Position numbers and translations under genes: made by a program | Assembly: GCF_019977735.1 (NCBI RefSeq) | Contig: NZ_AP025018.1 | Span: 2,604,001-2,668,000 of the forward strand | DNA: 64,000 bases | Direction: 5' to 3' | DNA from: Calothrix sp. PCC 7716 | GTDB lineage: Bacteria; Cyanobacteriota; Cyanobacteriia; Cyanobacteriales; Nostocaceae | The notes under the pieces: model-generated | The model's input: only the letters and a program-made list of their open reading frames with translations | What the model was told of the DNA's origin: nothing | Databases searched by the model: none | Part shown: piece by piece, positions 27,876-36,183 of the stretch | How positions within the stretch are numbered: the first letter of the stretch is position 1 | Layout of the letters: each line of letters opens with the position of its first letter

Positions 27876-28405
27876 CTATGAATATATGACTTTACTGCTT
27901 GTGGGCTATTGAGTCAGCCAAGCGAAGCACGACTTAATTAAATTTAATATTTTGACAATCATAGAGAGCGCTTTTATATCTAATTTTTCCAATTCTATAA
28001 GGGCAACGGTTATGTTTATAAACGCTCCACTGATAATGTCAGAAGACAATCCTTGACTTGAAAACTGGTGAACTTGGGTATAGGCTGTATAATGAATCGA
28101 TATACAGATATTTACATAGATTTTAATTGTGCAGCAACCACCCGATTGGCTCAGGTCTTTCTACCAAGGTTGGTGATGTGTTGGTAGGACTTACAGAAGT
28201 TGTGCTTATTGTCGCTAACAGTTGGAGCAAACAAGTAGCTATAGCAGCCTGGAAAAGTTTTTCAAACATAGCTTCTCTCTCTGGATAGATAGCAGGGGCG
28301 GCATGGGGTACCACATGATAATGCAGCTTGTACTATTTATCTACCTCTTTCGGATGGTTAAATCCGGAAAACGATAGTGAAGAAGCTAGTAAAGTTATAT
28401 ATGGT
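27876..28405. other. Gap before the hairpin array with possible decayed coding sequence
   Basis: On the plus strand around 28128-28290, two out-of-frame stretches read QQPPDWLRSFYQGW and VGDVLVGLTEVVLIVANSWS and end at a TAG. They look like one short gene with a frameshift, but no family is recognised. The rest of the gap shows nothing clear. Confidence 0.3.
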
Positions 28406-28867
28406 TAACGTAAAGCCTAGAAACCGGGCTTCTGATTACAGATTTTGCTAGAAATGATAGTTTTTCATAAAGAAGCCCGGTTTCTTGTTGTGTTGTAAAG
28501 TTACGTAAAGCCTAGAAACCGGGCTTCTGATTACAGATTTTGCTAGAAATGATAGTTTTTCATAAAGAAGCCCGGTTTCTTGTTGTGTTGTAAAGTTACG
28601 TAAAGCCTAGAAACCGGGCTTCTGATTACAAATTTTGCTAGAAATGATAGTTTTTCATAAAGAAGCCCGGTTTCTTGTTGTGTTGTAAAGTTACGTAAAG
28701 CCTAGAAACCGGGCTTCTTGTTACAGATTTTGCTAGAAATGATAGTTTTTCATAAAGAAGCCCGGTTTCTTGTTGTGTTGTAAAGTTACGTAAAGCCTAG
28801 AAACCGGGCTTCTTGTTACAGATTTTGCTAGAAATGATAGTTTTTCATAAAGAAGCCCGGTTTCTTT
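28406..28867. repeat. Five tandem 95-bp units, each an inverted repeat (hairpin array)
   Basis: Units begin with GTAAAGCCTAG at 28410, 28505, 28600, 28695 and 28790, an exact 95-bp period; the last unit is cut short at about 28867. Each unit carries AGAAACCGGGCTTCT and, about 45 bp on, its perfect complement AGAAGCCCGGTTTCT, so each can fold into a 15-bp stem. Units 1 and 2 look identical, unit 3 has one visible change (CAAATT for CAGATT), and units 4 and 5 share TCTTGTTACAG. The array ends about 80 bp before clpP. There are no variable spacers, so it is not a CRISPR array. Confidence 0.95.
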
Positions 28868-28947
28868 ATTTGGTTGTTCGGTTAATTGGACAGCGACACT
28901 CGCGTTTAAATCGATAAAATGTACCTAAAATAACTCAATAAAGCTAC

Positions 28948-29556
28948 ATGATTCCTATCGTTATTGAACAATCGGGTCGAGGCGAGCGCGCCTTTGATAT
29001 TTACTCACGACTCTTACGTGAGCGGATTATTTTCTTAGGGCAACCGATTGATAGCAATGTGGCTAACCTAATTGTTGCTCAACTTTTATTTCTGGACGCT
29101 GAAGACCCAGAAAAAGATATCTATATGTATATCAACTCTCCCGGTGGCTCAGTGACAGCGGGTATGGGTATATTTGATACAATGAAGTATATCCGTTCGG
29201 ACGTGTGTACAATTTGTACCGGACTTGCGGCAAGTATGGGCGCCTTTCTTTTAAGCGCTGGTACAAAAGGTAAGCGTATGAGTCTACCTCATTCGCGAAT
29301 AATGATTCACCAACCTTTAGGTGGCGCCCAAGGTCAAGCAACGGATATCGAAATTCAGGCGAAAGAAATTCTTTACCACAAACGGCGCCTGAATGAATAT
29401 CTTGCAGAACATACAGGTAAACCCTACGAGCAAATATCTGAAGACACCGAACGTGACTTTTTTATGTCACCTGAAGAGTCTAAGGAATATGGTTTAATCG
29501 ACGAAGTTATTAACCGTCACTCCGCTGGTAGTCGTCCTATGGCTGTTGTTGCCTAA
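28948..29556 (+). CDS. clpP: ATP-dependent Clp protease proteolytic subunit
   Basis: 202 residues from ATG 28948. The catalytic triad is complete: S96 in [13 protein letters not shown]121 in IMIHQPLGG and D170 in DTERDFFMS. The handle-domain repeat [20 protein letters not shown] is typical. ClpP forms a tetradecameric serine protease working with ClpC/ClpX. Cyanobacteria have several copies. The N-terminus [20 protein letters not shown] is that of the ClpP1/ClpP2-like group. It stands alone, preceded by the hairpin array and followed by a 28-bp palindrome. A catalytically altered paralogue lies at 47.8 kb. Confidence 0.96.
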   Translation: MIPIVIEQSGRGERAFDIYSRLLRERIIFLGQPIDSNVANLIVAQLLFLDAEDPEKDIYMYINSPGGSVTAGMGIFDTMKYIRSDVCTICTGLAASMGAFLLSAGTKGKRMSLPHSRIMIHQPLGGAQGQATDIEIQAKEILYHKRRLNEYLAEHTGKPYEQISEDTERDFFMSPEESKEYGLIDEVINRHSAGSRPMAVVA

Positions 29557-29579
29557 CACAATAACCCATATATATAGAT

Positions 29580-29607
29580 GTAGAGACGTTACATGTAACG
29601 TCTCTAC
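29580..29607. repeat. 28-bp perfect palindrome downstream of clpP
   Basis: Half-site GTAGAGACGTTACA followed directly by its exact complement, with no loop. The identical 28-mer occurs again at 44931-44958, so it is a dispersed repeat. It lies between the convergent ends of clpP and the next minus-strand gene and may serve as a bidirectional terminator, although no strong T run follows. Confidence 0.9.
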
Positions 29608-29639
29608 GTGTGTATATAATCCAGATTTTTTAGGCGCCA

Positions 29640-30698
29640 TCAAAACCCAGCAATAGGGTCAAAGGCAAGAGGGTCATCGGGTGTTGACTGAGATTCGAGA
29701 AAAGAGCGAAAATCGCGTAGCTCATCAGATGTTAATAAATGACGCGAACGTTTGTTGTACTGTTTAATTAAATAATCTCTTCCTTGTTCGGTTGTCCACC
29801 CTAAGCGCTGCATTTCAATACCGATTTTGGCGATGTCGTCTGATTGGTCGGTAGTATCGGTAGTTTTCTTTTTACGTTTGGTTGTACTTGTAGAAGTTGG
29901 TACCTCTGCTGATATATCAACTGGTGGCAGTTCAATTTCTTCAGGCGGGTTGTAATTACGTCCTGTAAAAGGTGTAACGTTGTTCGGTAAAGTATTTACT
30001 GTCGGAATTGTTGGTTCTAATGGCTCAAACAATGGTTCTTTTGCTGAAAATTCGTCATATGTATCAAATGATGGCTCTTTAAATCCATTTAGCTCTGTAG
30101 CTTCTGATACTTGACTTATTGCTGGGATGTCAGGCGCCTGCGAATCTAATTCTGTATATTGCCGTAATTGTTGAGTGTTTTTGCTTTTTGCTTTTGTTTT
30201 GGATGGCGCCACAATTTCTTCTACTGGTGGTAGTTGAATTTCTGGAACATCAGTTTCATTTAATACACTATTGTCTTGACTGGCTGAGACAGTATTAAAA
30301 TCACTTTGTGGCGATGTTTCTATCTCTACTGGCAAAGTTTTATCAAGATTTGTTTCAAAATGTTTAATGGCACCATTATTTTGATAAACAGAATTATCAA
30401 TACTTAAAGAAGCTTGTACAGGTTTTGCTTCTTCTACTGGTACTGGTAATGGTTGCTGAGTAAAAATACTCGATTCAGGTGGTTCTTTTTGTATTCCATC
30501 ACCGCCAAAAAATGTAATAACTCTTTGTCTTGCAGAATCTTCGGCTGTTTCCAAAGTTTCGGCAGCTGCCATTGCGGTCGCGCGAGTCACAGCCTCAATT
30601 TGTAAACTTGCCTTAACAATATACTTACCGTTGTAGATTTGGACTAGTTCGGTTAAAAGACTGCCCGTGGGATATGAGCGAAGAAACGAACCCAACAT
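29640..30698 (-). CDS. Conserved-looking cyanobacterial protein of unknown function
   Basis: 352 residues in three parts. The N-terminal globular part (about 1-70) contains GSLLTELVQIYNGKYIVKAS and TRATAMAAAETLETAEDSAR. Its strand-strand-strand-helix pattern ending in an A-rich helix resembles Rad52/ERF- or dsRBD-like folds, though this is only a resemblance. A long low-complexity acidic/Pro/Thr linker (about 75-280) follows. The C-terminal 60 residues (IAKIGIEMQRLGWTTEQGRD, YLIKQYNKRSRHLLTSDELR) look like a helical motif seen at the end of cyanobacterial DNA-repair-like proteins. I recognise the layout as cyanobacterial but cannot assign a function. It contains three GGCGCC sites at or near its end and in the linker. 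Confidence 0.7.
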   Translation of the reverse strand: MLGSFLRSYPTGSLLTELVQIYNGKYIVKASLQIEAVTRATAMAAAETLETAEDSARQRVITFFGGDGIQKEPPESSIFTQQPLPVPVEEAKPVQASLSIDNSVYQNNGAIKHFETNLDKTLPVEIETSPQSDFNTVSASQDNSVLNETDVPEIQLPPVEEIVAPSKTKAKSKNTQQLRQYTELDSQAPDIPAISQVSEATELNGFKEPSFDTYDEFSAKEPLFEPLEPTIPTVNTLPNNVTPFTGRNYNPPEEIELPPVDISAEVPTSTSTTKRKKKTTDTTDQSDDIAKIGIEMQRLGWTTEQGRDYLIKQYNKRSRHLLTSDELRDFRSFLESQSTPDDPLAFDPIAGF

Positions 30699-31438
30699 AA
30701 ATAATTATTACCAAACTCTTCAAATATTGCGTGAAATAGCATGAACGGGTGTGCTGGTTGCAACGCGACCTTATACAGTAATCAACTTACAGCCACAAAC
30801 TCTTAAATGATATGAGTACACGCTTACGATTGTAGCAGTACAGAATGATTTTTTTTGAGAAGCACTAATTTTTCTAGGTGTTACAAAAAGCAATGCTATA
30901 CTAATTACCTGATTTGATATCCAGAAGTATTTTCTGGAAGTACGCTCTAAATCTACAATAGTGAAGGTAAGGTTCACCCTCACAACTTGTTGAACTGTTT
31001 ACCTAATTGTTACCGATTCTACATGTGGTGCAGTTGGGTTCGCGCCAATGTTTCTCGTAGTTAAAATGCTCCATGAGCATTCATTCAAAGCACATAGCAG
31101 CGTTCAAGTCGCGCGACCGTCCGGAAACCAGTGATTTTTAGATAAACTGTGTTGTATTTTTAGGGGTGCTTTGTACGATTGTTCATGAAAGCGTTAAAAC
31201 TTTGACGAACCAAACTCGCTCTTAGTGGCGTGCAGTAAGAGTTGGTAGACGCAATAAGGTTATATCTATATATACTTACGTGTGTAGATATAGCCCCAAA
31301 GTGCTTTTACTCGACTTCGTTTGTCCTCTCATATATATTTGAGGGCAAATTAAAATGTACAAGCATGTGGAGTGAGTCATGAACCCGTTTCAACAACACA
31401 ACAACAAATGATGTTTTGACCAAAGGTCGGTTCACTGC
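30699..31438. other. 740-bp intergenic region between divergent genes
   Basis: This holds the promoters of the unknown gene (minus) and the RNase II-like gene (plus). No tRNA or other RNA gene could be recognised. There are AT-rich hairpins around 31260-31300 (TATATCTATATATA then TGTAGATATAG). A short frame at about 31051-31140 (MFLVVKMLHEHSF..) has no support as a gene. Confidence 0.4.
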
Positions 31439-33835
31439 ATGGAATTTTCAATCGCTACACTCCTTGCCAATTTCACCGATGATAAATTGGTAGCTCGTAA
31501 ACTGCTGGAGAAAAAACTTGGCTGCGAAGATGAAGCCAACTTGCAAAAACTTCATATTGCTTTGGAGGTCCTCGAAAAAATCGGGATATTGGTGAAAGAG
31601 CGGGGCAAATATCGCCGTGTAACCGAGGAAGGACTTATTGAAGCTAAACTTCGTTGTTCGAGTAAGGGTTTTTGCTTCGCTATCCAAGATGTGGAAGGGG
31701 CAGAAGATATTTACGTTCGCGAAAGCCATTTGAGTAATGCTTGGAATGGCGACCGCGTTTTGGTCAGGGTTTTAAAAGAAGGCTCAAGGCGCCGTTCTCC
31801 AGAAGGCGAAGTCAAGTTAATTTTAGAACGTTCTAACCATACTTTATTAGCCAGAATAAAACAGGTCGAAGGTGGTTATCGTGCAGTACCGCTAGATGAC
31901 CGCTTGCTATTTGAGTTAAAACTTTTAGCGAGTAACGGTAATCTCGAAGCTTTAGGGGAAGCTATAGATCACCTAGCTCATGTTGAGGTGTTACGCTACC
32001 CACTTGCACAGTACCCACCACTCGGTCGAGTTGTTCAAGTTCTTGGTAGCGATGCAGAAGCTGCTGCCGACATCGATTTGGTAACTTGCAAACATGACAT
32101 GCAGCGTACTTTTTCTGATGCAGTACTAGATGCCGCATCAAAGTTACCTAAAAAGCTGTTAAAAGCAGATTTGAAAAATCGGCTCGACTTGCGAGAGAAA
32201 TTTACTATTGCAATTGGTACCGAAGTTGATTCAAATAATATTGAAAACGCTTTGACTTTGGAACCAACACCGAATGGCAATTGGTTATTAGGTTTCCACA
32301 TCAGCGACCTGACACATTTTATTTTGCCCGACGAAATTCTTGACCGCGAAGCTCTCAAACGTGGACGGTCGGTATATCTCGGAGAACTTGTATTGCCAAT
32401 GTTGCCTCCAGGAGTTTCAGAAAAATGTGCTTTACTTCCTGGTAACGACCGTTTAGCAATTTCATTTTTGATTACTTTAGAAGCACGAACTGGTAATGTC
32501 CTGAAATGGGAAATTCAACCTAGTGTTGTTAAAGTAGACAAGTTCATGACTGAGGAACAAGCAAATGCGGTTCTCGATGGCACTAATGAGGGCACTACTA
32601 CCAAAGGTAGAAAACCCAAAGACTCCACCGAAACTATTGATTTGCTGCAAACCCTGCTTCGTCTTAGTAATGCTCTCAAACAAATTCGCTTAACACGTGG
32701 TAGTTTGCAGTTAAATTTACCACCAGTACAAAACCCGTATTATGACGAAGGTAGTTTAGGATGCCTTATTGAGAGTGATTCTCCAATGCGAATGCTGTTG
32801 ACCGAGTTGGTATTATTAGTTAATCAACTTATGGCAACGCACTTAAGCGCCTTGGGAGTTCCGGCAATTTGGCGTGTTCAAGGTGTGCCAGACTCAGAAG
32901 ATGTTCAGGAAATGCTCAAACTTGCGATTAATTTAGGTGTTGAACTTTCACTTCCAGAAGATATAGAAGTTCAGCCACTTGACTATCAGCAACTAACGCG
33001 AGTATTTGCCGAGTCAGCATCCGAGCAGGTGCTAACGTATCTTCTTCAAGACACACTTAAACCCGCAAATTACAGTACTAAATTAGCACCGCACTTTGGT
33101 TTGTCATTGTCCAGTGGGTACACGCATTTTTGCTCTCCGTTGCGTCGTTATCCAGATTTACTAATGCAGCGTGTTTATTATAGTCTTATTCAAAATGGAC
33201 GCGACCGTCGTAATACTCGTGTTAAAGAACGAGTTAATTTACGTTCTTCAACATCTCATGCTGAAATTAACTGGAACGTTCTTGCACCTGAACAGCAAAG
33301 CGAATTACATAGCGACTTAGCGCGTGTAATTACCCAACTTAACGACCGTGAGAAAGAAGTTCAAGAAGCTGAAACTGATTTAGCTGGTTTACAGCGCGCT
33401 TCTTTAATGAAACAGCGCATTGGTGAAGTCTTCAATGGTGTAATTACGGGTGTTCAATCATATGGGTTTTTCGTAGAAATTGAAGTAGCAACCGAGGATG
33501 AGGATGCTGTAAATCCTTTGAGAGTAGAGGGTTTAGTTCACGTAAGCTCATTAAAAGACGATTGGTACGAGTATCGCGCACGACAGCAAGCATTGTTCGG
33601 AAGAAAAAATCGAGCATCATATCGATTAGGAGACCGTGTTGCCGTCCAAGTTAAGAGTGTCGATTACTACCGTCAACAAATCGATTTAGTCACAGTCGGT
33701 AGTGATGGAACTCCTATAATTGGTAAAGATTACAACACAGGCGATATGCGTTCTATGTACATGCGTGACGACATCGACCAAGATGACGATGACGACGACG
33801 ATGATGACATGGAGGACTACGAAGAAGACGAGTAA
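31439..33835 (+). CDS. RNase II/R-family (RNB-domain) protein with altered catalytic site, possibly Zam-like
   Basis: 798 residues from ATG 31439. The order is an N-terminal winged helix (1-65), cold-shock-like domains, an RNB domain (about 245-600; GFHISDLTHFILPDEILD, FCSPLRRYPDLLMQR) and a C-terminal S1 domain (IGEVFNGVITGVQSYGFFVE). An acidic tail of Asp/Glu (about 775-798) follows. The RNB active site normally has four Mg-binding aspartates in TID-x5-D-x-DDA. Here the aligned block is IGTEVDSNNIENAL (259-272), with Thr, Asn, Glu and Asn at those positions. The conserved arginines remain. This may be the cyanobacterial Zam-type paralogue, so RNA binding without normal exonuclease activity is plausible. 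The alignment was done by eye. Confidence 0.85.
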   Translation: MEFSIATLLANFTDDKLVARKLLEKKLGCEDEANLQKLHIALEVLEKIGILVKERGKYRRVTEEGLIEAKLRCSSKGFCFAIQDVEGAEDIYVRESHLSNAWNGDRVLVRVLKEGSRRRSPEGEVKLILERSNHTLLARIKQVEGGYRAVPLDDRLLFELKLLASNGNLEALGEAIDHLAHVEVLRYPLAQYPPLGRVVQVLGSDAEAAADIDLVTCKHDMQRTFSDAVLDAASKLPKKLLKADLKNRLDLREKFTIAIGTEVDSNNIENALTLEPTPNGNWLLGFHISDLTHFILPDEILDREALKRGRSVYLGELVLPMLPPGVSEKCALLPGNDRLAISFLITLEARTGNVLKWEIQPSVVKVDKFMTEEQANAVLDGTNEGTTTKGRKPKDSTETIDLLQTLLRLSNALKQIRLTRGSLQLNLPPVQNPYYDEGSLGCLIESDSPMRMLLTELVLLVNQLMATHLSALGVPAIWRVQGVPDSEDVQEMLKLAINLGVELSLPEDIEVQPLDYQQLTRVFAESASEQVLTYLLQDTLKPANYSTKLAPHFGLSLSSGYTHFCSPLRRYPDLLMQRVYYSLIQNGRDRRNTRVKERVNLRSSTSHAEINWNVLAPEQQSELHSDLARVITQLNDREKEVQEAETDLAGLQRASLMKQRIGEVFNGVITGVQSYGFFVEIEVATEDEDAVNPLRVEGLVHVSSLKDDWYEYRARQQALFGRKNRASYRLGDRVAVQVKSVDYYRQQIDLVTVGSDGTPIIGKDYNTGDMRSMYMRDDIDQDDDDDDDDDMEDYEEDE

Positions 33836-33846
33836 GGGCTTGGTAA

Positions 33847-33894
33847 GGGCGGGTTAACCCACATCCCCGTCAAGATATCTCTATAAACCCGCCC
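33847..33894. terminator. Hairpin after the RNase II-like gene
   Basis: GGGCGGGTT (33847-33855) pairs with AACCCGCCC (33886-33894). The same string GGTTAACCCGCCCC recurs at about 34013-34026 just before ubiX, so it is also a short dispersed repeat. No T run follows the first hairpin. The stretch to ubiX also holds TGCAAC-N8-GTTGCA. Confidence 0.5.
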
Positions 33895-34031
33895 TCCTCC
33901 CGTCGCTCCTCCTCCCCTCGGCGCCTCATCCTCTCACCGCCCCGCTCCCTAATGCAACTTCCTTATGTTGCAAGAGCGGGTTTAGTTATATTAGCGTTAC
34001 AATAAAAAATCTCGGTTAACCCGCCCCTACT

Positions 34032-34640
34032 GTGTCAAAACCTCTAATTATCGGTATATCCGGCGCCTCTGGATTAATATACGCCGTTCGTGCAATTAAA
34101 TATCTTCTTGCTGCTGATTATTCTGTGGAGTTAGTTGCTTCTAAATCAACTTATATGGTTTGGCAATCTGAACAAGATATCAGAATGCCTTCTGAACCTA
34201 CCCAACAAGAATTATTTTGGCGCCAACAATGTCAAGTTGAAACAGGTAAGCTCAACTGCCATGCTTGGGGTGATGTTGGAGCAAACATTGCTAGTGGCTC
34301 GTTCCGTACTTTAGGTATGCTCATTATTCCCTGTAGTATGAGTACTGTTGCAAAACTTGCAGGTGGTTTAAGTTCCGATTTACTCGAACGCGCAGCCGAT
34401 GTACAACTTAAAGAAGGGCGTAAACTTGTAGTAGTTCCTCGCGAAACACCTTTTAGTTTAATTCATTTACGAAATTTAACAACACTGGCAGAAGCTGGCG
34501 CCCGTATTGTTCCCGCTATCCCCGCTTGGTATCATAACCCGAAAACTATAGAAGATTTAGTTGATTTCGTTGTTGCTCGTGCGCTTGACCAACTCGATAT
34601 CGACTGTATACCTATTCAACGTTGGGAGGGTCGAAAATAA
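34032..34640 (+). CDS. ubiX: Flavin prenyltransferase UbiX
   Basis: 202 residues from GTG 34032, the only start that preserves the family N-terminus IIGISGASGLIYAVRAIKYL. The SGASG phosphate loop, IIPCSMSTVAKLAGGLSSDLL and VVVPRETPFSLIHLRNLTTL (FMN and dimethylallyl-phosphate binding) are all present. UbiX makes prenylated FMN, the cofactor of UbiD-type decarboxylases used in quinone synthesis. A GGCGCC site lies in the SGASG codons. The LapA-like gene follows 96 bp downstream after an inverted repeat (GTAATGGGAA / TTCCCATTAC, 34667-34711). Confidence 0.95.
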   Translation: MSKPLIIGISGASGLIYAVRAIKYLLAADYSVELVASKSTYMVWQSEQDIRMPSEPTQQELFWRQQCQVETGKLNCHAWGDVGANIASGSFRTLGMLIIPCSMSTVAKLAGGLSSDLLERAADVQLKEGRKLVVVPRETPFSLIHLRNLTTLAEAGARIVPAIPAWYHNPKTIEDLVDFVVARALDQLDIDCIPIQRWEGRK

Positions 34641-34736
34641 AATAGAGAATAAACGAAAATAAAATTGTAATGGGAAACAGGAAAATAACTAGGAATCTAA
34701 ATTCCCATTACCTTATATTATATACAAACTCTTATT

Positions 34737-35432
34737 ATGGCTGTAATTCGTTTAATTATATTAATCGTTGTATTGGGAGGACTAACGCTATTACTAGCGC
34801 AAAATTTTTCTCCTGCATTACCGCTAGTTTTTCTCGGCGCCAGAACTCAACCTTTCCCTCTCGCAATGTGGCTACTGTTCAGCATAGTCGCAGGCGCCAC
34901 TACATCATTAATAGTTAATAGTTTATTTGGATTCGCTGGCTACTTTACAAAAGCCAAACCCCAAACTTCAAATCGTGCTAGCTCTTACCGTAAAGAAGAT
35001 ACGACACGTCGCGATTCAGCACCAAGTCAAAATACATACAAAAATACTAAAAGTTCTTCTCAGCAGGATGATTGGGACTTAGAGGGAGTAAGTGAAGATT
35101 GGGATTTTGAAGAGGGGCCCTCTAAACCATCTTCAAACCAAGAAAATTTTGATAGAAGGGTTAGCGAGGAAGAAGTATACGAGCGTCGGCAAACCACGAC
35201 CAACTCTTCAAAGGCAGATACATCTTACTCATATAGTTCACGCGAACCAAAAAATTCCGGAGTAGGCAAAACTGAATCAATATATGACGCTGACTACCGG
35301 GTAATAGTCCCACCCTTTAATCCAAATACAGAACCTACCCAACCTTCAACCCCACCTCCAAAGAAACAGCCAGAAGATTCAGATGACGACTGGAGCTTTT
35401 TCGACGACGATAACGAGAAGGACAGTAAGTGA
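34737..35432 (+). CDS. LapA/DUF1049-like membrane protein with disordered acidic tail
   Basis: 231 residues. Two membrane helices (about 4-22, IRLIILIVVLGGLTLLLAQN, and about 44-70) with the short loop PLVFLGARTQPFPLAMW between them form the LapA (DUF1049) domain. The remaining 160 residues are polar, rich in Ser/Asp/Trp (WDLEGVSEDWDFEEG, DDDWSFFDDDN) and predicted to be disordered in the cytoplasm. In other bacteria LapA-type proteins work in envelope assembly. The function in cyanobacteria is unknown. It may share a transcript with ubiX. Confidence 0.75.
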   Translation: MAVIRLIILIVVLGGLTLLLAQNFSPALPLVFLGARTQPFPLAMWLLFSIVAGATTSLIVNSLFGFAGYFTKAKPQTSNRASSYRKEDTTRRDSAPSQNTYKNTKSSSQQDDWDLEGVSEDWDFEEGPSKPSSNQENFDRRVSEEEVYERRQTTTNSSKADTSYSYSSREPKNSGVGKTESIYDADYRVIVPPFNPNTEPTQPSTPPPKKQPEDSDDDWSFFDDDNEKDSK

Positions 35433-35461
35433 AAGTCCTCCACATTCGTGCTTATACATTT

Positions 35462-35701
35462 TTACGCAGTAGCAGGCGCCGCGTGAACGGTTACACTTGG
35501 TGCTGCGTCTTCGTGTTTACTATCTTCACGAGACTGTTGTCTAACTTCACCACCCATTGCGGCTTCTTGCAGTTTCATAAACGCATTTAGGTCTTCAGTG
35601 TCGTAGCGGGTAGTTAGTAGCTGACGGAGTTGATTTTCTGCTTCCAAGGTTAAATAACCTGTGAGCAGGGCTTCTTGAACAACATCACGAATCCGAGTCA
35701 T
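35462..35701 (-). CDS. Small conserved cyanobacterial protein of unknown function
   Basis: 79 residues. The first 60 (MTRIRDVVQEALLTGYLTLE, AENQLRQLLTTRYDTEDLNA) form an all-helical domain that I recognise as a common short cyanobacterial protein. The rest (SREDSKHEDAAPSVTVHAAP) is a variable tail. It converges on the LapA-like gene. No function is known to me. Confidence 0.7.
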   Translation of the reverse strand: MTRIRDVVQEALLTGYLTLEAENQLRQLLTTRYDTEDLNAFMKLQEAAMGGEVRQQSREDSKHEDAAPSVTVHAAPATA

Positions 35702-36183
35702 TGTAGGAACCTCTTACATACCACACTTATACATTCGGACTTTTCTAGATTAGTTATGCAGTGCTAATTGCCGCTTTACAGTAAGGAACAGCAAGAAAAA
35801 AAATAAAATCTTGGTGTCACACTACAACTGTTGACGGTAACGATGCCTCGCACAAACACTCGTTGACTTAATTACTTGAGATGTAAATTTTCTCAAAATA
35901 AGTAAAGTATTCCTATTGTATAGATAGTAATAACGTCACCGAGTGAGCTATAATTACTCCACCTAAAATTTGTTTCGTCGTCTCATTGCTTACAACCATA
36001 AAATAAATAAAGTTTAAATCAAGAATTTTAAAATTCCTGTTAAGACTTAAGATACCGAAGCAAGAATTACCAAGTCACCTAACGAATGTTATTAAATTCG
36101 TTAGGAATTTATTCTTTATTTATTCTAGCTTCACAAAAAAATAGTTATTATATTGCTCAAATCAAAGGAAAAACGTTAAAAGA
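35702..36183. other. 482-bp intergenic region
   Basis: AT-rich. It contains the promoter region of the STAND NTPase gene and of the small minus-strand gene. A GAATTTTAAAATTC palindrome lies near 36023 and ATTAAATTC/GAATTTATT half-sites near 36090. No RNA gene was recognised. Confidence 0.4.

Noticed and set aside
28406-28867. Five regularly spaced repeats resembling a CRISPR array
   Set aside because: The repeat unit fills the entire 95-bp period, has no variable spacers, and no cas gene is nearby.
30771-30983. Small minus-strand open frame of 70 codons
   Set aside because: No start context, odd composition, and it lies in a promoter region; treated as chance.
30699-31438. A tRNA or small RNA in the long gap before the RNase II-like gene
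   Set aside because: A GTTCAAGTC string resembles a T loop, but no paired stem, anticodon arm or CCA end follows.
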